Shown: positions 22,497-30,840 of the stretch, piece after piece
How positions within the stretch are numbered: position 1 is the stretch's first letter
Layout: each line of letters starts with the position of its first letter
Origin: Streptomyces sp. NBC_01754
GTDB lineage: Bacteria > Actinomycetota > Actinomycetes > Streptomycetales > Streptomycetaceae
Assembly: GCF_035918015.1 (NCBI RefSeq)
Contig: NZ_CP109132.1
Coordinates: 7,626,001 to 7,690,000 of the forward strand
Reading direction: 5' to 3'
DNA length: 64,000 nucleotides
Notes under the pieces: model-generated
The model's database searches: none
What the model was told of the DNA's origin: nothing
The model's input: only the letters and a program-made list of their open reading frames with translations
Program-made: the position numbers and the translations under genes

Positions 22497-23372
22497 ATGG
22501 TGCCACCGACCCTGTACGCGCTGAGCGATCTGCATGTCGGCTATCGCGAGAACCGCGAACTCGTCGAGCGTATCCGCCCCACCGACCCGGGCGACTGGCT
22601 CATCGTCGCCGGCGACGTCGGAGAGTTCTTCGCCGACATCGAATGGTGTCTCGGGCTGCTGCGCTCGCGGTTCGCCAAGGTCGTCTGGACGCCCGGGAAC
22701 CACGAACTGTGGACACACCCCGACGATCCCGTCCAGCTGCGCGGCGAGCACCGCTATCGCGAGCTGGTGGAGATGTGCCGCCGCCTCGACGTCCTCACAC
22801 CGGAGGACGAATACACCCTGTGGACCGGACACGGCGGCCCATTCCTGATCGCGCCGCTGTTCGTGCTCTACGACTATTCCTTCCGGTCACCCGGCACGCG
22901 CACGAAGGCCGAGTCACTGGCCTACGCGTACTCCACCGGAGTCGTGTGCACCGACGAGTCGATGCTCCACCCCGACCCGTATCCGAGCCGTGAGGCGTGG
23001 TGCTCGCAGCGCGTCGAGTACACCGAGCGCCGCCTCGCCGCGTGCGCACCCGAGCAGTCCGCCGTCCTGGTCAACCACTACCCGCTCATCCGGGACCCCC
23101 TGGACATCCTGCGGTACCCCGAGTTCGCACAGTGGTGCGGCACCGAACGCACTGCCTCGTGGCACCTGCGGTTCCGGGCCGCGACGGTCGTCTACGGACA
23201 CCTGCACATACCCCGCAACATCACCCGGGACGGCGTGCTGTTCCAGGAGGTGTCGCTCGGATACCCGAGGGAGTGGAAACCCCGCAGCACACCGCCGCCC
23301 GTGCTGCGCCCGGTGGTCCTGCCCGGGACGAACCCGGCGCCGGCGGGCCGGCCGGGAGGGACGCATGCTTGA
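22497..23372 (+). CDS. Calcineurin-like metallophosphoesterase
   Basis: This 291-aa protein has the complete metal-binding motif set of the family: SDLHVGY (DxH), GDVGEF (GDxG), GNHE, NHYP and GHLH. Members hydrolyse phosphomonoesters or diesters at a dinuclear metal centre. The gene starts 14 nt after the SARP and its 3' end overlaps the phosphopantetheinyl transferase start by 8 nt, so the two are translationally linked. A role in phosphopantetheine or CoA turnover is an attractive inference from that pairing but is not shown by the sequence. AAGGAG sits 2 nt before ATG 22497; a GTG at 22500 would give better spacing. Confidence 0.88.
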   Translation: MVPPTLYALSDLHVGYRENRELVERIRPTDPGDWLIVAGDVGEFFADIEWCLGLLRSRFAKVVWTPGNHELWTHPDDPVQLRGEHRYRELVEMCRRLDVLTPEDEYTLWTGHGGPFLIAPLFVLYDYSFRSPGTRTKAESLAYAYSTGVVCTDESMLHPDPYPSREAWCSQRVEYTERRLAACAPEQSAVLVNHYPLIRDPLDILRYPEFAQWCGTERTASWHLRFRAATVVYGHLHIPRNITRDGVLFQEVSLGYPREWKPRSTPPPVLRPVVLPGTNPAPAGRPGGTHA

Positions 23373-23994
23373 GATCCTGCCTGACACGGTCGCGACCGCC
23401 GAAGAGTTCGGGGACCTGGCCGACGCCTACCTGTTCCCGGAGGAGGCCGCGACGGTGGCACACGCCGTCGAAGGACGCCGGCGCGAATTCGCCACCGGAC
23501 GGGCCTGTGTCCGCCGGGCGCTCGGCAGCCTCGGCCTGCCGCCCGTGCCGGTCCTGCCGGGGGAGCGGGGTGCGCCGGTCTGGCCGGACGGCATCGTCGG
23601 CAGCCTCACACACTGCGCCGGCTACCGCGGCGCCGCCGTGGCCCGCCGCGACGACGCGCTGACCATCGCCATCGACGCCGAGCCGGACGCGCCGCTGCCC
23701 GAAGGCGTGGCCGAGGCGGTGGCGCTCGACACCGAACTGAAGATGCTGGCCGCGTTGCCGGCGCACCCCGCCGCGCCCCACTGGGACCGGTTGTTGTTCA
23801 GCGCAAAGGAGTCGGTCTACAAGGCCTGGTACCCGGTGGCCCGCGTCTTCATCGGCTTCGAGGCCGCCCGCATCGAATTCGACCCGGACGCCGGAACGTT
23901 CCACGCCGAGATGCTCGTGCCCGGGCCGTTCAGCGAGTTCACCGGAATGTGGCGTGTGCGGGACGGCCTGCTCCTGACGGCCGTCGTGGTCTGA
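23365..23994 (+). CDS. 4'-phosphopantetheinyl transferase (Sfp/EntD type)
   Basis: This 209-aa protein carries the Sfp-type signatures GSLTHCAGYRGAAVA, the magnesium-binding AIDAEPD and FSAKESVYKAWYP (the WxxKESxxK-like motif). It transfers phosphopantetheine from CoA to the Ser of ACP and PCP domains. It could activate both the PKS carriers upstream and the NRPS carriers downstream. It overlaps the metallophosphoesterase by 8 nt, so it belongs to the SARP operon. GGGAGGG lies 5-7 nt before ATG 23365. Length is typical for actinobacterial EntD-like enzymes. Confidence 0.94.
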   Translation: MLEILPDTVATAEEFGDLADAYLFPEEAATVAHAVEGRRREFATGRACVRRALGSLGLPPVPVLPGERGAPVWPDGIVGSLTHCAGYRGAAVARRDDALTIAIDAEPDAPLPEGVAEAVALDTELKMLAALPAHPAAPHWDRLLFSAKESVYKAWYPVARVFIGFEAARIEFDPDAGTFHAEMLVPGPFSEFTGMWRVRDGLLLTAVVV

Positions 23995-24178
23995 GCGGAT
24001 CCGACGGCAGGGTCCCTGAACCCCCAAGTACCCACGGTGTCACACACGTGCGCCGGCGGTGACCCGGACGGAGCGGGCAGGACCACGGACGGTCGCGGCG
24101 CATGCGAAGCGGCAGCGTGACACGGTGCGCCGGCAGCACGACCCGAAGCAGGCCGGCCGTGCCGGGGAAGACGAGTAC

Positions 24179-24218
24179 GTCATGCGCGGAGCCGGCAGGA
24201 GACCGGCCCGCGCATGAC
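24179..24218. terminator. Strong hairpin between convergent PPTase and ABC permease genes
   Basis: GTCATGCGCGG (24179-24189) pairs perfectly with CCGCGCATGAC (24208-24218). Inside it GCCGG (24191-24195) pairs with CCGGC (24203-24207) around a 7-nt loop, with one unpaired A. The 16-bp stem sits between two convergent genes and probably stops both transcripts. The rest of the 300-bp gap shows nothing else. Confidence 0.75.
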
Positions 24219-24294
24219 GGCACACGTGTACGAGGTGCGGCCGGCCCCCAGGGGACAGAGGCCCTCCGCCGGCCACCGCGCTCCGCTCGACCGG

Positions 24295-25125
24295 TCAGTC
24301 GAGCGCGCGTTTCATGAAGCCCTTGACTCCGGCGACACCGAAACCGATGAGTGCCGCGCCCAGGACCAGAAGGGAGATCCACAGCGGCAGCGACTCGACG
24401 CTGCCGTCCACCAGCAGCAACGCGCGCAGTGCTTCGCTGAAGTACGTCAGCGGGTTGACCGCGCAGATTACCTGGAACCACCGAATCGCTTCGAGACCGA
24501 GCCAGGGGAACTGCGTGGCGCCGGTGAACATCAACGGAGTGAGCGTCACCGCGAACATGATCTCGATCCGCTGCGGCGGAACGAAGGTGCCCAGGGTCAT
24601 CCCGATCGCCGCACCCACCAGGGACCCCAGCAGGATCACTCCGGCGATCCCTGGCGCGGCGCTCAGCGGCCAGTCCACCCCGTCCAGGATGAGCATGCCG
24701 ATCGGGATCATCAGCACAGCCGACAGCACTCCACGCGCGGCGCCGAAGAGCATCTTCTCGACCGCGACCAGTTCCAGACGCAGCGGTGCCAGGAGCCGGT
24801 CCTCGATCTCCCGGGTGTAGGAGAAGTCCAGCACCAGGGGAAGGGCGGTGTTCTGCAGGGCCCCGATGAACGCGGCCAGAGCCACCACGCCCGGCAGCAG
24901 TACCTGCTCGAACTCGGCACCCACGTAACCGAGATCACCCAGGACCTTGCCCAGGATGAACAGGGTGAAGAGCGGCTGGAGAACCACCTGCGCGAGGAAC
25001 GAGGGAAGTTCGCGGCCCGTGACGAACAGGTCGCGCCAGAAGACGGCCATGAAGACGCGCGCGGAGCCGGGCCCGCGTGCCGCGTCGTCGCCTTGACGGC
25101 TCGGCGTTTCAAGCATGCTGGTCAA
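24295..25125 (-). CDS. ABC-2 type transporter permease (DrrB-like)
   Basis: This 276-aa membrane protein has about six hydrophobic segments, in the ABC2 permease pattern seen in daunorubicin exporters (DrrB). A central stretch after the second segment carries REIEDRLLAPL, similar to the family motif. It should form the membrane channel for the ATPase encoded just upstream. The TTG at 25125 overlaps the ATPase stop codon and has GGGAG 5 nt upstream; ATG 25116 is the alternative start. Together they probably export, or give resistance to, the polyketide. Confidence 0.9.
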   Translation of the reverse strand: MTSMLETPSRQGDDAARGPGSARVFMAVFWRDLFVTGRELPSFLAQVVLQPLFTLFILGKVLGDLGYVGAEFEQVLLPGVVALAAFIGALQNTALPLVLDFSYTREIEDRLLAPLRLELVAVEKMLFGAARGVLSAVLMIPIGMLILDGVDWPLSAAPGIAGVILLGSLVGAAIGMTLGTFVPPQRIEIMFAVTLTPLMFTGATQFPWLGLEAIRWFQVICAVNPLTYFSEALRALLLVDGSVESLPLWISLLVLGAALIGFGVAGVKGFMKRALD

Positions 25126-26099
25126 CGGAGCTCCCGACCGGTGAAATGGATGAACACGTCCTCGAGGCTCGGTCTGCCGATGGCGATGTCGCTCATCTCG
25201 CAGCTGACGCCCTCGAGCACCTTGAAGACGCCCGGCAGCACAGCGGTTGGGGCCAGGGCCGCATAGAGCCGGAACTGCTCGGCCCCGCCCGAGGGGTCCG
25301 CCGGAAGGCGCTCCACCCGCTCCACCCCGTCAGCACCCGCGAGCGTGAGCGTCACGTCCTCGGCGGTGGTGCTGCCGGAAAGGCGGAGCGTGACGGTCAG
25401 GGTGCTGCTGCCGGGGAGGGTGCTGGTCAGCGCGGCGGGCGTGTCGAGGGCGATGAGCTTGCCGTGGTCGATGATGCCGACGCGGTCGCACAGCTTCTCG
25501 GCCTCGTCCATGTCGTGGGTGGTGAGCACCACGGTCACCCCGTCGTTGCGGAGTTCGGATATCCGTTCGTGCACGAACAGCCGTGCCTGTGGATCGAGTC
25601 CCGTCGCCGGCTCGTCGAGGAACAGCACGGAGGGCCGGTGCATCAGCGCCCGCGCGATCATCACCCGCTGAGCCTGACCGCCGGACATGAAGTCGACCCG
25701 GGCGTCGGCGAAGTCCTTCAGCCCCATCCGCTCCAGGACGAGGTCCGCCGTCCGCTTCCGCTCGGCGGAGCGGGCCCCGTGGTAGGCCGCGTGGAACAGC
25801 AGATTCTGCCGGACGGTCAGAGACCGGTCCAGGTTGTTACGCTGCGGCACCACGGCCAGCGCCCTGCGCGCCCGGGCGGACTCCGCCACCACGTCCACCG
25901 AATCGACCAGGGCACGTCCTGAGGTGGGCAGCACCCGCGTGGTCAGGATTCCCACGGTCGTGGTCTTTCCGGCTCCATTCGGTCCGAGCAGACCGAAGAC
26001 CTCTCCGTGCGACACGGAAAAACTCAGGCCGTCCACTGCGGGTACCGGACCGTTCGGATATTTCTTCACCAGGTCTTCGACCCTTACGGCATCAGTCAC
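25122..26099 (-). CDS. ABC transporter ATP-binding protein (DrrA-like)
   Basis: This 325-aa protein has Walker A GPNGAGKTTT, the Q-loop VPQRNNL, the signature MSGGQAQRV, Walker B VLFLDEPATGLDP and the H-loop TTHDMDEA. A C-terminal extension of about 90 residues is typical of the DrrA/NodI group. It powers the adjacent ABC-2 permease, and the genes overlap. The start is set at GTG 26099, where similarity begins (VTDAVRVEDLVKKYPNG). The frame stays open further upstream but that part looks non-coding. The ribosome-binding site, AGGG about 8 nt away, is weak. Confidence 0.92.
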   Translation of the reverse strand: MTDAVRVEDLVKKYPNGPVPAVDGLSFSVSHGEVFGLLGPNGAGKTTTVGILTTRVLPTSGRALVDSVDVVAESARARRALAVVPQRNNLDRSLTVRQNLLFHAAYHGARSAERKRTADLVLERMGLKDFADARVDFMSGGQAQRVMIARALMHRPSVLFLDEPATGLDPQARLFVHERISELRNDGVTVVLTTHDMDEAEKLCDRVGIIDHGKLIALDTPAALTSTLPGSSTLTVTLRLSGSTTAEDVTLTLAGADGVERVERLPADPSGGAEQFRLYAALAPTAVLPGVFKVLEGVSCEMSDIAIGRPSLEDVFIHFTGRELR

Positions 26100-26171
26100 A
26101 ATGCCGACCCTAACGACTGCTTCTGTCAGAAGCCCAGTGACGGTAGGGAACGGAGTGCGCCCCGCCATGAA

Positions 26172-26281
26172 ATAGGGGTGACCCCTATGGGCGAGATATT
26201 CTTTGGATTTTCTTCGGGGCTGCGCTGACCTGCGGTGATGTGTCGGGCTCCGGGGCCGTTTAAGTTTCCCCTCAATAGGGG
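26172..26281. promoter_or_regulatory. TAGGGG palindromes upstream of the ABC exporter operon
   Basis: ATAGGGGTGACCCCTAT at 26172-26188 is a perfect 17-bp palindrome with a single central base, 73 bp before the ATPase start. CCCCT-4-AGGGG follows at 26268-26281. The half-site matches the boxes upstream of the thioesterase, P450 and SARP genes. A dimeric LuxR-type HTH protein such as the LAL product is the likely ligand. Confidence 0.45.
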
Positions 26282-26944
26282 TGGATAAGGGGCTGGTGTG
26301 CGACACAGGAACCTCCTTGTCGCTTTCGGCGGTAATCGCTCTGCTGCGGACCGGATAATCCCTGTAGAACTCGCACACGCACCCGGACCGCCCCCCGGCG
26401 GCCGTCAGCCAGGACATTCGCGACCGTGCGCTCATGGCCGCCGCGGACCCGAGCCGTCCCGGCCTCGCTGTCCGGGCACCGAACGACTCTCGGCGGCCGG
26501 CGCCCTGGGTGGGGGCGGTCGCACTTGGTGAGCGTCCCGTTGAGCACGTACTTCGGTCCGTATGGGGCAGGCCGAGGGCCGGTGGGGGCCGGGTGGTCGC
26601 GGCCGCTCAGGCTGGTGATCAGGTAGACGCGTTCGGCTTCCCGGTGCTCATCTCGCGCCGTCACCACATGACTTGGATCGTCTGCCCGGGTGCCGGGTGC
26701 CGGGTGCCGGGCACCGGTCGCCGAGGGGCGGTGGACGACTGTCGGCGTACTCATGTCACCAGCGTGCGCCCGTGCCCGTCCGGCATCCCACCTGGTCGGT
26801 CATCGGCTGTGGTGTTGACGGCACCGCACGGCCGCAGTCGAACTCGAAGTCCTCCCTGGGCCCAGAAGGACGCCGAGGAGGGTCGGCCGAGGCCCGATAG
26901 CCGAACCCTGGCCGGGCAGGTCTCCACGGCCGAAGCGGTGTCCG
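26282..26944. other. Gene-poor region, possibly with a decayed transposase fragment
   Basis: No intact gene is convincing here. On the minus strand a short stretch (about 26600-26670) reads EAERVYLITSLS, reminiscent of the VYxxTSL segment of ISAs1-type transposases. The reading frame is not preserved on either side. Three 7-bp GTGCCGG units stand in tandem near 26690-26712. The call of a remnant is weak. Confidence 0.2.
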
Positions 26945-27568
26945 TCACCTTCGCGCGAGGATCGCGGACAGGCCGAACTCGAAGCGCTCGCCAAATGATT
27001 CCACGTCGAGATGGCCGAGGACGCGGTGGAGGGCGGGGTAGGCCGTCGCGGAGACCGCGTCGGCCAGACGGTCGTTCAGGGACTGGTGGGCCGCCGCCTG
27101 TTCTTCCTGGGTGAGACCGAGGGTGAAGTAGATGATCGTCCACGTGGTCCAGGCGGCCTCACGCTCGTCCAGGCCGCCGTCCAGCAACGCGCCCACCAGG
27201 GCATCGGCGAAGCGCAGGGTTTGTGGTTCGGCGGCGTAGGTGCCGACGACGAGCGTGGCGCCGTCGCGGTGGGCGAGCAGGGCACGGCGGTACCGGCGGG
27301 CCAGTTCGCGGACACGCTCGTCCCCGGAGGCCGGAAGGCCGTCGAGCGGGGCTTCGCCGATGACGGCGTCCGCCATCAGCTCCAGCATCCGAGCCTTGGT
27401 CTTCACATGCCACAGCACGGTGTTCATCCGTACGCCGAGCCGGTCGGCGACCGCCCGGGTGGACAGGGCGTCCAGGCCCTTTTCGTCCAGCAGTTCCAGC
27501 GCGGTACGGATCACCGTTCCAGGGTCCAGTCGCGGGCCGCGGTCCTCACGCGCTTGCCTATTGGTCAT
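26945..27568 (-). CDS. TetR-family repressor (TetR_C type)
   Basis: This 207-aa protein has an N-terminal helix-turn-helix (about 30-55, STRAVADRLGVRMNTVLWHV) and a ligand-binding domain of the tetracycline-repressor-like class. It is divergent from the FAD monooxygenase with only 84 bp between the two starts. By analogy with tetR and similar pairs, it probably represses both genes until a small molecule binds. Its ATG lies inside the first of three GGTCA-N-TGACC operators. A -10-like TAAACT ends 6 nt before the ATG, so the mRNA is probably leaderless. This explains the lack of a ribosome-binding site. Confidence 0.92.
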   Translation of the reverse strand: MTNRQAREDRGPRLDPGTVIRTALELLDEKGLDALSTRAVADRLGVRMNTVLWHVKTKARMLELMADAVIGEAPLDGLPASGDERVRELARRYRRALLAHRDGATLVVGTYAAEPQTLRFADALVGALLDGGLDEREAAWTTWTIIYFTLGLTQEEQAAAHQSLNDRLADAVSATAYPALHRVLGHLDVESFGERFEFGLSAILARR

Positions 27569-27644
27569 TGACCTAGTTTACTACGAGCAGGCTATTGGTC
27601 ACTGACCTAGTTTACTACGAGCAGGCTATTGGTCACTGACCTAG
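27558..27644. promoter_or_regulatory. Three operator copies in a 34-bp tandem repeat between tetR and the monooxygenase
   Basis: A 34-bp unit starting CTATTGGTCA is repeated from 27558, 27592 and 27626; the third copy is cut after 19 bp. Each contains the palindrome GGTCA-N-TGACC (27563-27573, 27597-27607, 27631-27641). The first copy differs by one base (T for C at the centre). The unit also carries GTGACC-16-TAAACT on the minus strand, a candidate -35/-10 pair for tetR. This is the expected layout for autorepression and for repression of the monooxygenase. Confidence 0.75.
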
Positions 27645-27652
27645 GATGGTTC

Positions 27653-29164
27653 ATGGGACAGCAGGTTGTCATCGCCGGAGGGGGCCCGGTCGGGCTCTGG
27701 CTCGCCGCCGAACTGCGGCTGGGCGGGGTTCCCGTCACCGTCGTCGAGGAGCGCGCAGACATCGACCAGCGCTCCAAGGCCCTCACCATCCACCCACGCA
27801 CCATCGAGATCCTGGCCTCGCGCGGCGCGCACAAGCCCTTCCTCGCCGAGGGGCTGCCGATCCCGGGCGGCCACTTCGCCATGCTCGACGACCGACTCGA
27901 CTTCCGTGCCCTGGAGACCCCGTTCCCCTACACCCTCGCCCTGCCCCAGGCCCGCACCGAGGAACTGCTGGAGGAGCACGCGCTCGCGCTCGGCGCCACG
28001 ATCGTGCGCGGTCACCGCGTCACCGGGTTCACCGGGCACGCCGATCCGGTGACCGTGCAGGTGGACGGGCCGGACGGACCGTACGAACTCCAGGCGGCGT
28101 TCCTCATCGGCTGCGACGGCTCCCGCAGCACCGTGCGCACCACCGCCGGCATCGACTTCGTCGGTACGCCCTCCACCGTCCTGGGCTGGCTCGGCGACGT
28201 CACCCTCGACAGCCCGCCGCGCCCCGGATTCAGCACCTTCGGGCTCCAGGGCGGGGTGATGGTCGCACCGCTGCCCGGCGGGCGGTACCGCGTGGTCGGG
28301 GTCAGTCCCGACAGCCTCACGACGCAATGGCCCGGCGACCTCACCCTGGAGGAGCTACGGGCCAAGACCGTCGCCGTCACGGGCGAGGACTTCGGCATGC
28401 GCGACCCGGTCTGGGTCTCCCGATTCGGCAACGCCACCCGGCTGGCCGCCCAGTACCGGCGAGGCCGGATCCTGCTCGCCGGTGACGCCGCCCACCAGCA
28501 CTTCCCGGCGGGTGGTGTCGGGATGAACGTCGGGATCCAGGACGCCCACAACCTCGGCTGGAAAATCGCCGCCACCCTCCGTGGCTGGGCACCCGACCAC
28601 CTGCTCGACACCTATCACACCGAACGTCACCCCGTAGGCGCCCAGTTGATGGAACACAGCCGCGCACAGACCGCCCTGATGACCGGCTTCACCCCCGAAG
28701 GCATCGACCTGCGCTCCCTGTTCAGCGGGATGATCGCCACCCAGCCGGCACTCAACAAGGCCCTGTCCGAACGTCTCACCGCGCTCGCCGTCAACTACCC
28801 CACGCCGGACCCGACAACCCACCCCCTCACCGGCACCCGCGCCCCCGACCTGGCCTTCACCGACTCGGAGAACAACCTGTTCTCCCAGCTGCGCCCGGAC
28901 GGCTACCTCCTGCTCGACCTGACGGCGGGCGCCCTGGCGGGCCGGACGCGGCCGGGGCTCACGGTGCACACCCGCACCTCAACCCTCGACCAGCCCCCGG
29001 CCGCATGGGCCACCGTGCGCGCCGCCCTCGTCCGCCCCGACGGACACGTCGCCTGGGTCGGCGTCGACGAGGACGACACCGCACTGTCCGCCGCCGTGGA
29101 CCGGGCGCTCGCCACCACCCACCGCACTGCGGCCCGCCCCGCGGGTCTGTCAAACGAGCGCTGA
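27653..29164 (+). CDS. Class A FAD-dependent monooxygenase (aromatic hydroxylase / rifampicin-monooxygenase-like)
   Basis: This 503-aa flavoprotein has the Rossmann motif GGGPVGLWLAAEL (~9), the DG motif GCDGSRSTVR (~154) and the GD motif GDAAHQHFPAGGVGMN (~277). A C-terminal thioredoxin-like domain follows, as in Rox and polyketide hydroxylases. It uses NAD(P)H and O2 to hydroxylate a bulky, often aromatic substrate. The repressor pairing and its distance from both assembly lines favour inactivation of a foreign antibiotic or xenobiotic. A tailoring role is possible but less likely. ATG 27653 has AGGA 6 nt upstream, just after the third operator. Confidence 0.92.
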   Translation: MGQQVVIAGGGPVGLWLAAELRLGGVPVTVVEERADIDQRSKALTIHPRTIEILASRGAHKPFLAEGLPIPGGHFAMLDDRLDFRALETPFPYTLALPQARTEELLEEHALALGATIVRGHRVTGFTGHADPVTVQVDGPDGPYELQAAFLIGCDGSRSTVRTTAGIDFVGTPSTVLGWLGDVTLDSPPRPGFSTFGLQGGVMVAPLPGGRYRVVGVSPDSLTTQWPGDLTLEELRAKTVAVTGEDFGMRDPVWVSRFGNATRLAAQYRRGRILLAGDAAHQHFPAGGVGMNVGIQDAHNLGWKIAATLRGWAPDHLLDTYHTERHPVGAQLMEHSRAQTALMTGFTPEGIDLRSLFSGMIATQPALNKALSERLTALAVNYPTPDPTTHPLTGTRAPDLAFTDSENNLFSQLRPDGYLLLDLTAGALAGRTRPGLTVHTRTSTLDQPPAAWATVRAALVRPDGHVAWVGVDEDDTALSAAVDRALATTHRTAARPAGLSNER

Positions 29165-29182
29165 ATCTCGGGTTGTTGAGGG

Positions 29183-29323
29183 TTACTGTCGAGCTGCGGA
29201 GAGGCACCCGTCGAAGGTGCTGTCGAAGGCTTCAAAGGCGGTTTTCCAGTGCATGGTCCAGCGGGCCCGGCCCTTGCCGGTGGGGTCGAGTGACATGTGT
29301 CCTTTGCCGTCGGACCTTGCTCG
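29183..29323 (-). pseudogene. Remnant of an IS256/mutator-type transposase C-terminus
   Basis: Read on the minus strand, one frame gives DPTGKGRARWTMHWKTAFEA, then FDSTFDGCLSAARQ and a TAA stop at 29183-29185. This resembles the final 40-45 residues of Streptomyces mutator-family transposases (the RW-MRWK-ALNAF-I-FDGRL pattern). No upstream transposase sequence is left, so it is a fragment. The rest of the 280-bp gap after the monooxygenase shows nothing else. Confidence 0.4.
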
Positions 29324-29444
29324 TTTGTCATCGGAGCGTGACGACTATCGGTTTTGTGACATCGAACCTTGGTCGTGCAGGTCAGGTGCTGTCTGTCCTC
29401 GCTCCGTCTTGGCCGGGCGCCTGCGGCGCGCCATACTGCACGTC

Positions 29445-29768
29445 GTGAATCGCGAAGATCTGGCCACGGCTCTCGAACGACATGCGACCGATGCCGCCAA
29501 CGAGGCCGCCCTGGCCTTGCGGGCCGGGGCCGTCTTCAAGGTGTGGGAAGAGCCGCAGTCGGCTCACCGCTACCTCGACATCTACGCAAGGCGGGCTGAG
29601 TGCATGGCACAAGACGGCGTCTCCACCTGCAAGGACTTCGAACAGGGGTTGCCGGATCTTCGGCGTGCGGGAGATGACCCCGTTGCCTTGGGACGTGTCG
29701 ATACCGCCGAGGGTACCCACCTGGTCTTCCTGGACGCCGACCTGAAGTCATGCGTTGCCGTGCTGTAG
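29445..29768 (+). CDS. Small hypothetical protein, 107 aa
   Basis: Starting at GTG 29445, this ORF encodes a compact acidic protein (EDLATALERHATDAANEAAL, then a KVWEEP motif and a C-terminal FLDADLKSC). Codon use is typical of the organism. I recall similar short proteins of unknown function as common in Streptomyces, but the sequence gives no clue to function. There is no signal peptide or membrane segment. The frame stays open further upstream but that part overlaps the transposase remnant. The start is uncertain. Confidence 0.55.
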   Translation: MNREDLATALERHATDAANEAALALRAGAVFKVWEEPQSAHRYLDIYARRAECMAQDGVSTCKDFEQGLPDLRRAGDDPVALGRVDTAEGTHLVFLDADLKSCVAVL

Positions 29769-30005
29769 GCTCCGGCCCGGCGCGATGGCCCGGCCTGTGA
29801 TCGGCTCCCGCAACGGACTGTGCGGCAGGTAGGGAACCGCCATCGCCGGCACAGGAGTCAGAGCCACTCCCACGGTCAGGACGAACCGTTCGCGCGCGGG
29901 CAGCCGCGTGGCCGGCCGGCGCAGCAGATGCCACAGGCCGACGGCGGCCGCGGGGCACCACACTGCGAGCATCACCTGCGGACAGCCCAGCCAGCTCGCG
30001 TTCAT
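29748..30005 (-). CDS. Putative small membrane protein, 85 aa
   Basis: This ORF has a strong ribosome-binding site (GGAGGGAG, 5 nt before ATG 30005). It has two hydrophobic stretches (about residues 8-28 and 41-60) separated by a basic loop RRPATRLPARER, so a two-pass membrane protein is plausible. It converges on the preceding hypothetical gene and overlaps its end by 21 bp. I do not recognise the family, and it may be a remnant of a larger gene. Confidence 0.45.
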   Translation of the reverse strand: MNASWLGCPQVMLAVWCPAAAVGLWHLLRRPATRLPARERFVLTVGVALTPVPAMAVPYLPHSPLREPITGRAIAPGRSLQHGNA

Positions 30006-30237
30006 ACGGCTCCCTCCGGCGGCAGCGGCGTATCACCGGGTCCGGCGGGGGCCGGTGATACCGGCCAGCAGGGCGCGGACGTGCGCGAGTTGTCTGGTGT
30101 CACCGTCCTTTTCCGCACACGGTTTCAGCACCCGCCGAGTGGACCCTCACCGCCGCCCGGCGGGACCGGAGCGGGAGGGAAACAGGATCGGCGGGTCCGA
30201 CCCTGCAGGAGTAGTTCTCTGCAGGAGGAGTCTTTCA

Positions 30238-30669
30238 ATGAGGGAACCCCCGGACCGCATCTACGTGGCCGAGGGGCTGCGCCACATCCTTCAGGAGCTG
30301 TCCGCCATCGAACGGTCGGTCGAGCACGACCTGCCGGGGCGGCCCGCACCGTACACGGACGTGGACGAGCCCTGGGACGGGCCTGAGTTCCGTGTCGAGA
30401 CCGTGAGCGACAACAGCATGCACACGGTGGTGGGCATCAGCGCACGGAGAGGCCCCGGCCCGGTGCCGACCGATCCCGGTGCGCCCGACGAGGACGAGGC
30501 CGCGATCCTGCGCGCCACGGTCCGCGCCTTCCTGGACCTCGCGGACATCGGATCCGAGCGCGCCAGCACCACCGTGGTCCTCACCGAGCGGGGCCCGCGC
30601 GTGGTCAGCTGCCGTCTCGGCAGCGGCGCGACGGTGTTCGCCCGGGAGAGGAGGCCCGCGACGGGCTGA
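30238..30669 (+). CDS. Hypothetical protein, 143 aa
   Basis: ATG 30238 has an excellent ribosome-binding site (GGAGGAG, 7 nt spacing). The product is an acidic soluble protein with a helical N-terminus (YVAEGLRHILQELSAIERSV) and a beta-rich C-terminus. No motif, signal peptide or membrane segment is recognised. Codon use fits a real gene. It lies 171 bp upstream of the small secreted-protein gene. Confidence 0.7.
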   Translation: MREPPDRIYVAEGLRHILQELSAIERSVEHDLPGRPAPYTDVDEPWDGPEFRVETVSDNSMHTVVGISARRGPGPVPTDPGAPDEDEAAILRATVRAFLDLADIGSERASTTVVLTERGPRVVSCRLGSGATVFARERRPATG

Positions 30670-30757
30670 AGAAGGCCGCGGAGAAGGCGCCTCCACTCGG
30701 GCCGACCAGGCATTCCCGGGTGCGTTTCCCTACGCTCCCGCAGAGCGGTATCGCCTT

Positions 30758-30776
30758 GGGAACGGTCCGGGAACGG
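30758..30776 (+). promoter_or_regulatory. 11-bp-spaced GGGAACGG direct repeat (SARP-type site)
   Basis: GGGAACGG occurs at 30758 and again at 30769, exactly 11 bp apart, 64 bp before the start of the small secreted-protein gene. This is the hallmark geometry of SARP/AfsR binding sites. The same octamer occurs in the promoter region of the AfsR-like gene (34284 and 34300). The link to that regulator is inferred. Confidence 0.5.
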
Positions 30777-30840
30777 GTCCCCGGAAAGTACGTGGTGTCG
30801 GAAAGCAGAAACCGAAGAAGCCACGTAAAGGGGACAGGAC

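Noticed and set aside
26272..26754. 160-codon minus-strand ORF upstream of the ABC operon as a gene
   Set aside because: It has poor codon use and no recognisable domain, apart from a short transposase-like string that is not continued in frame.
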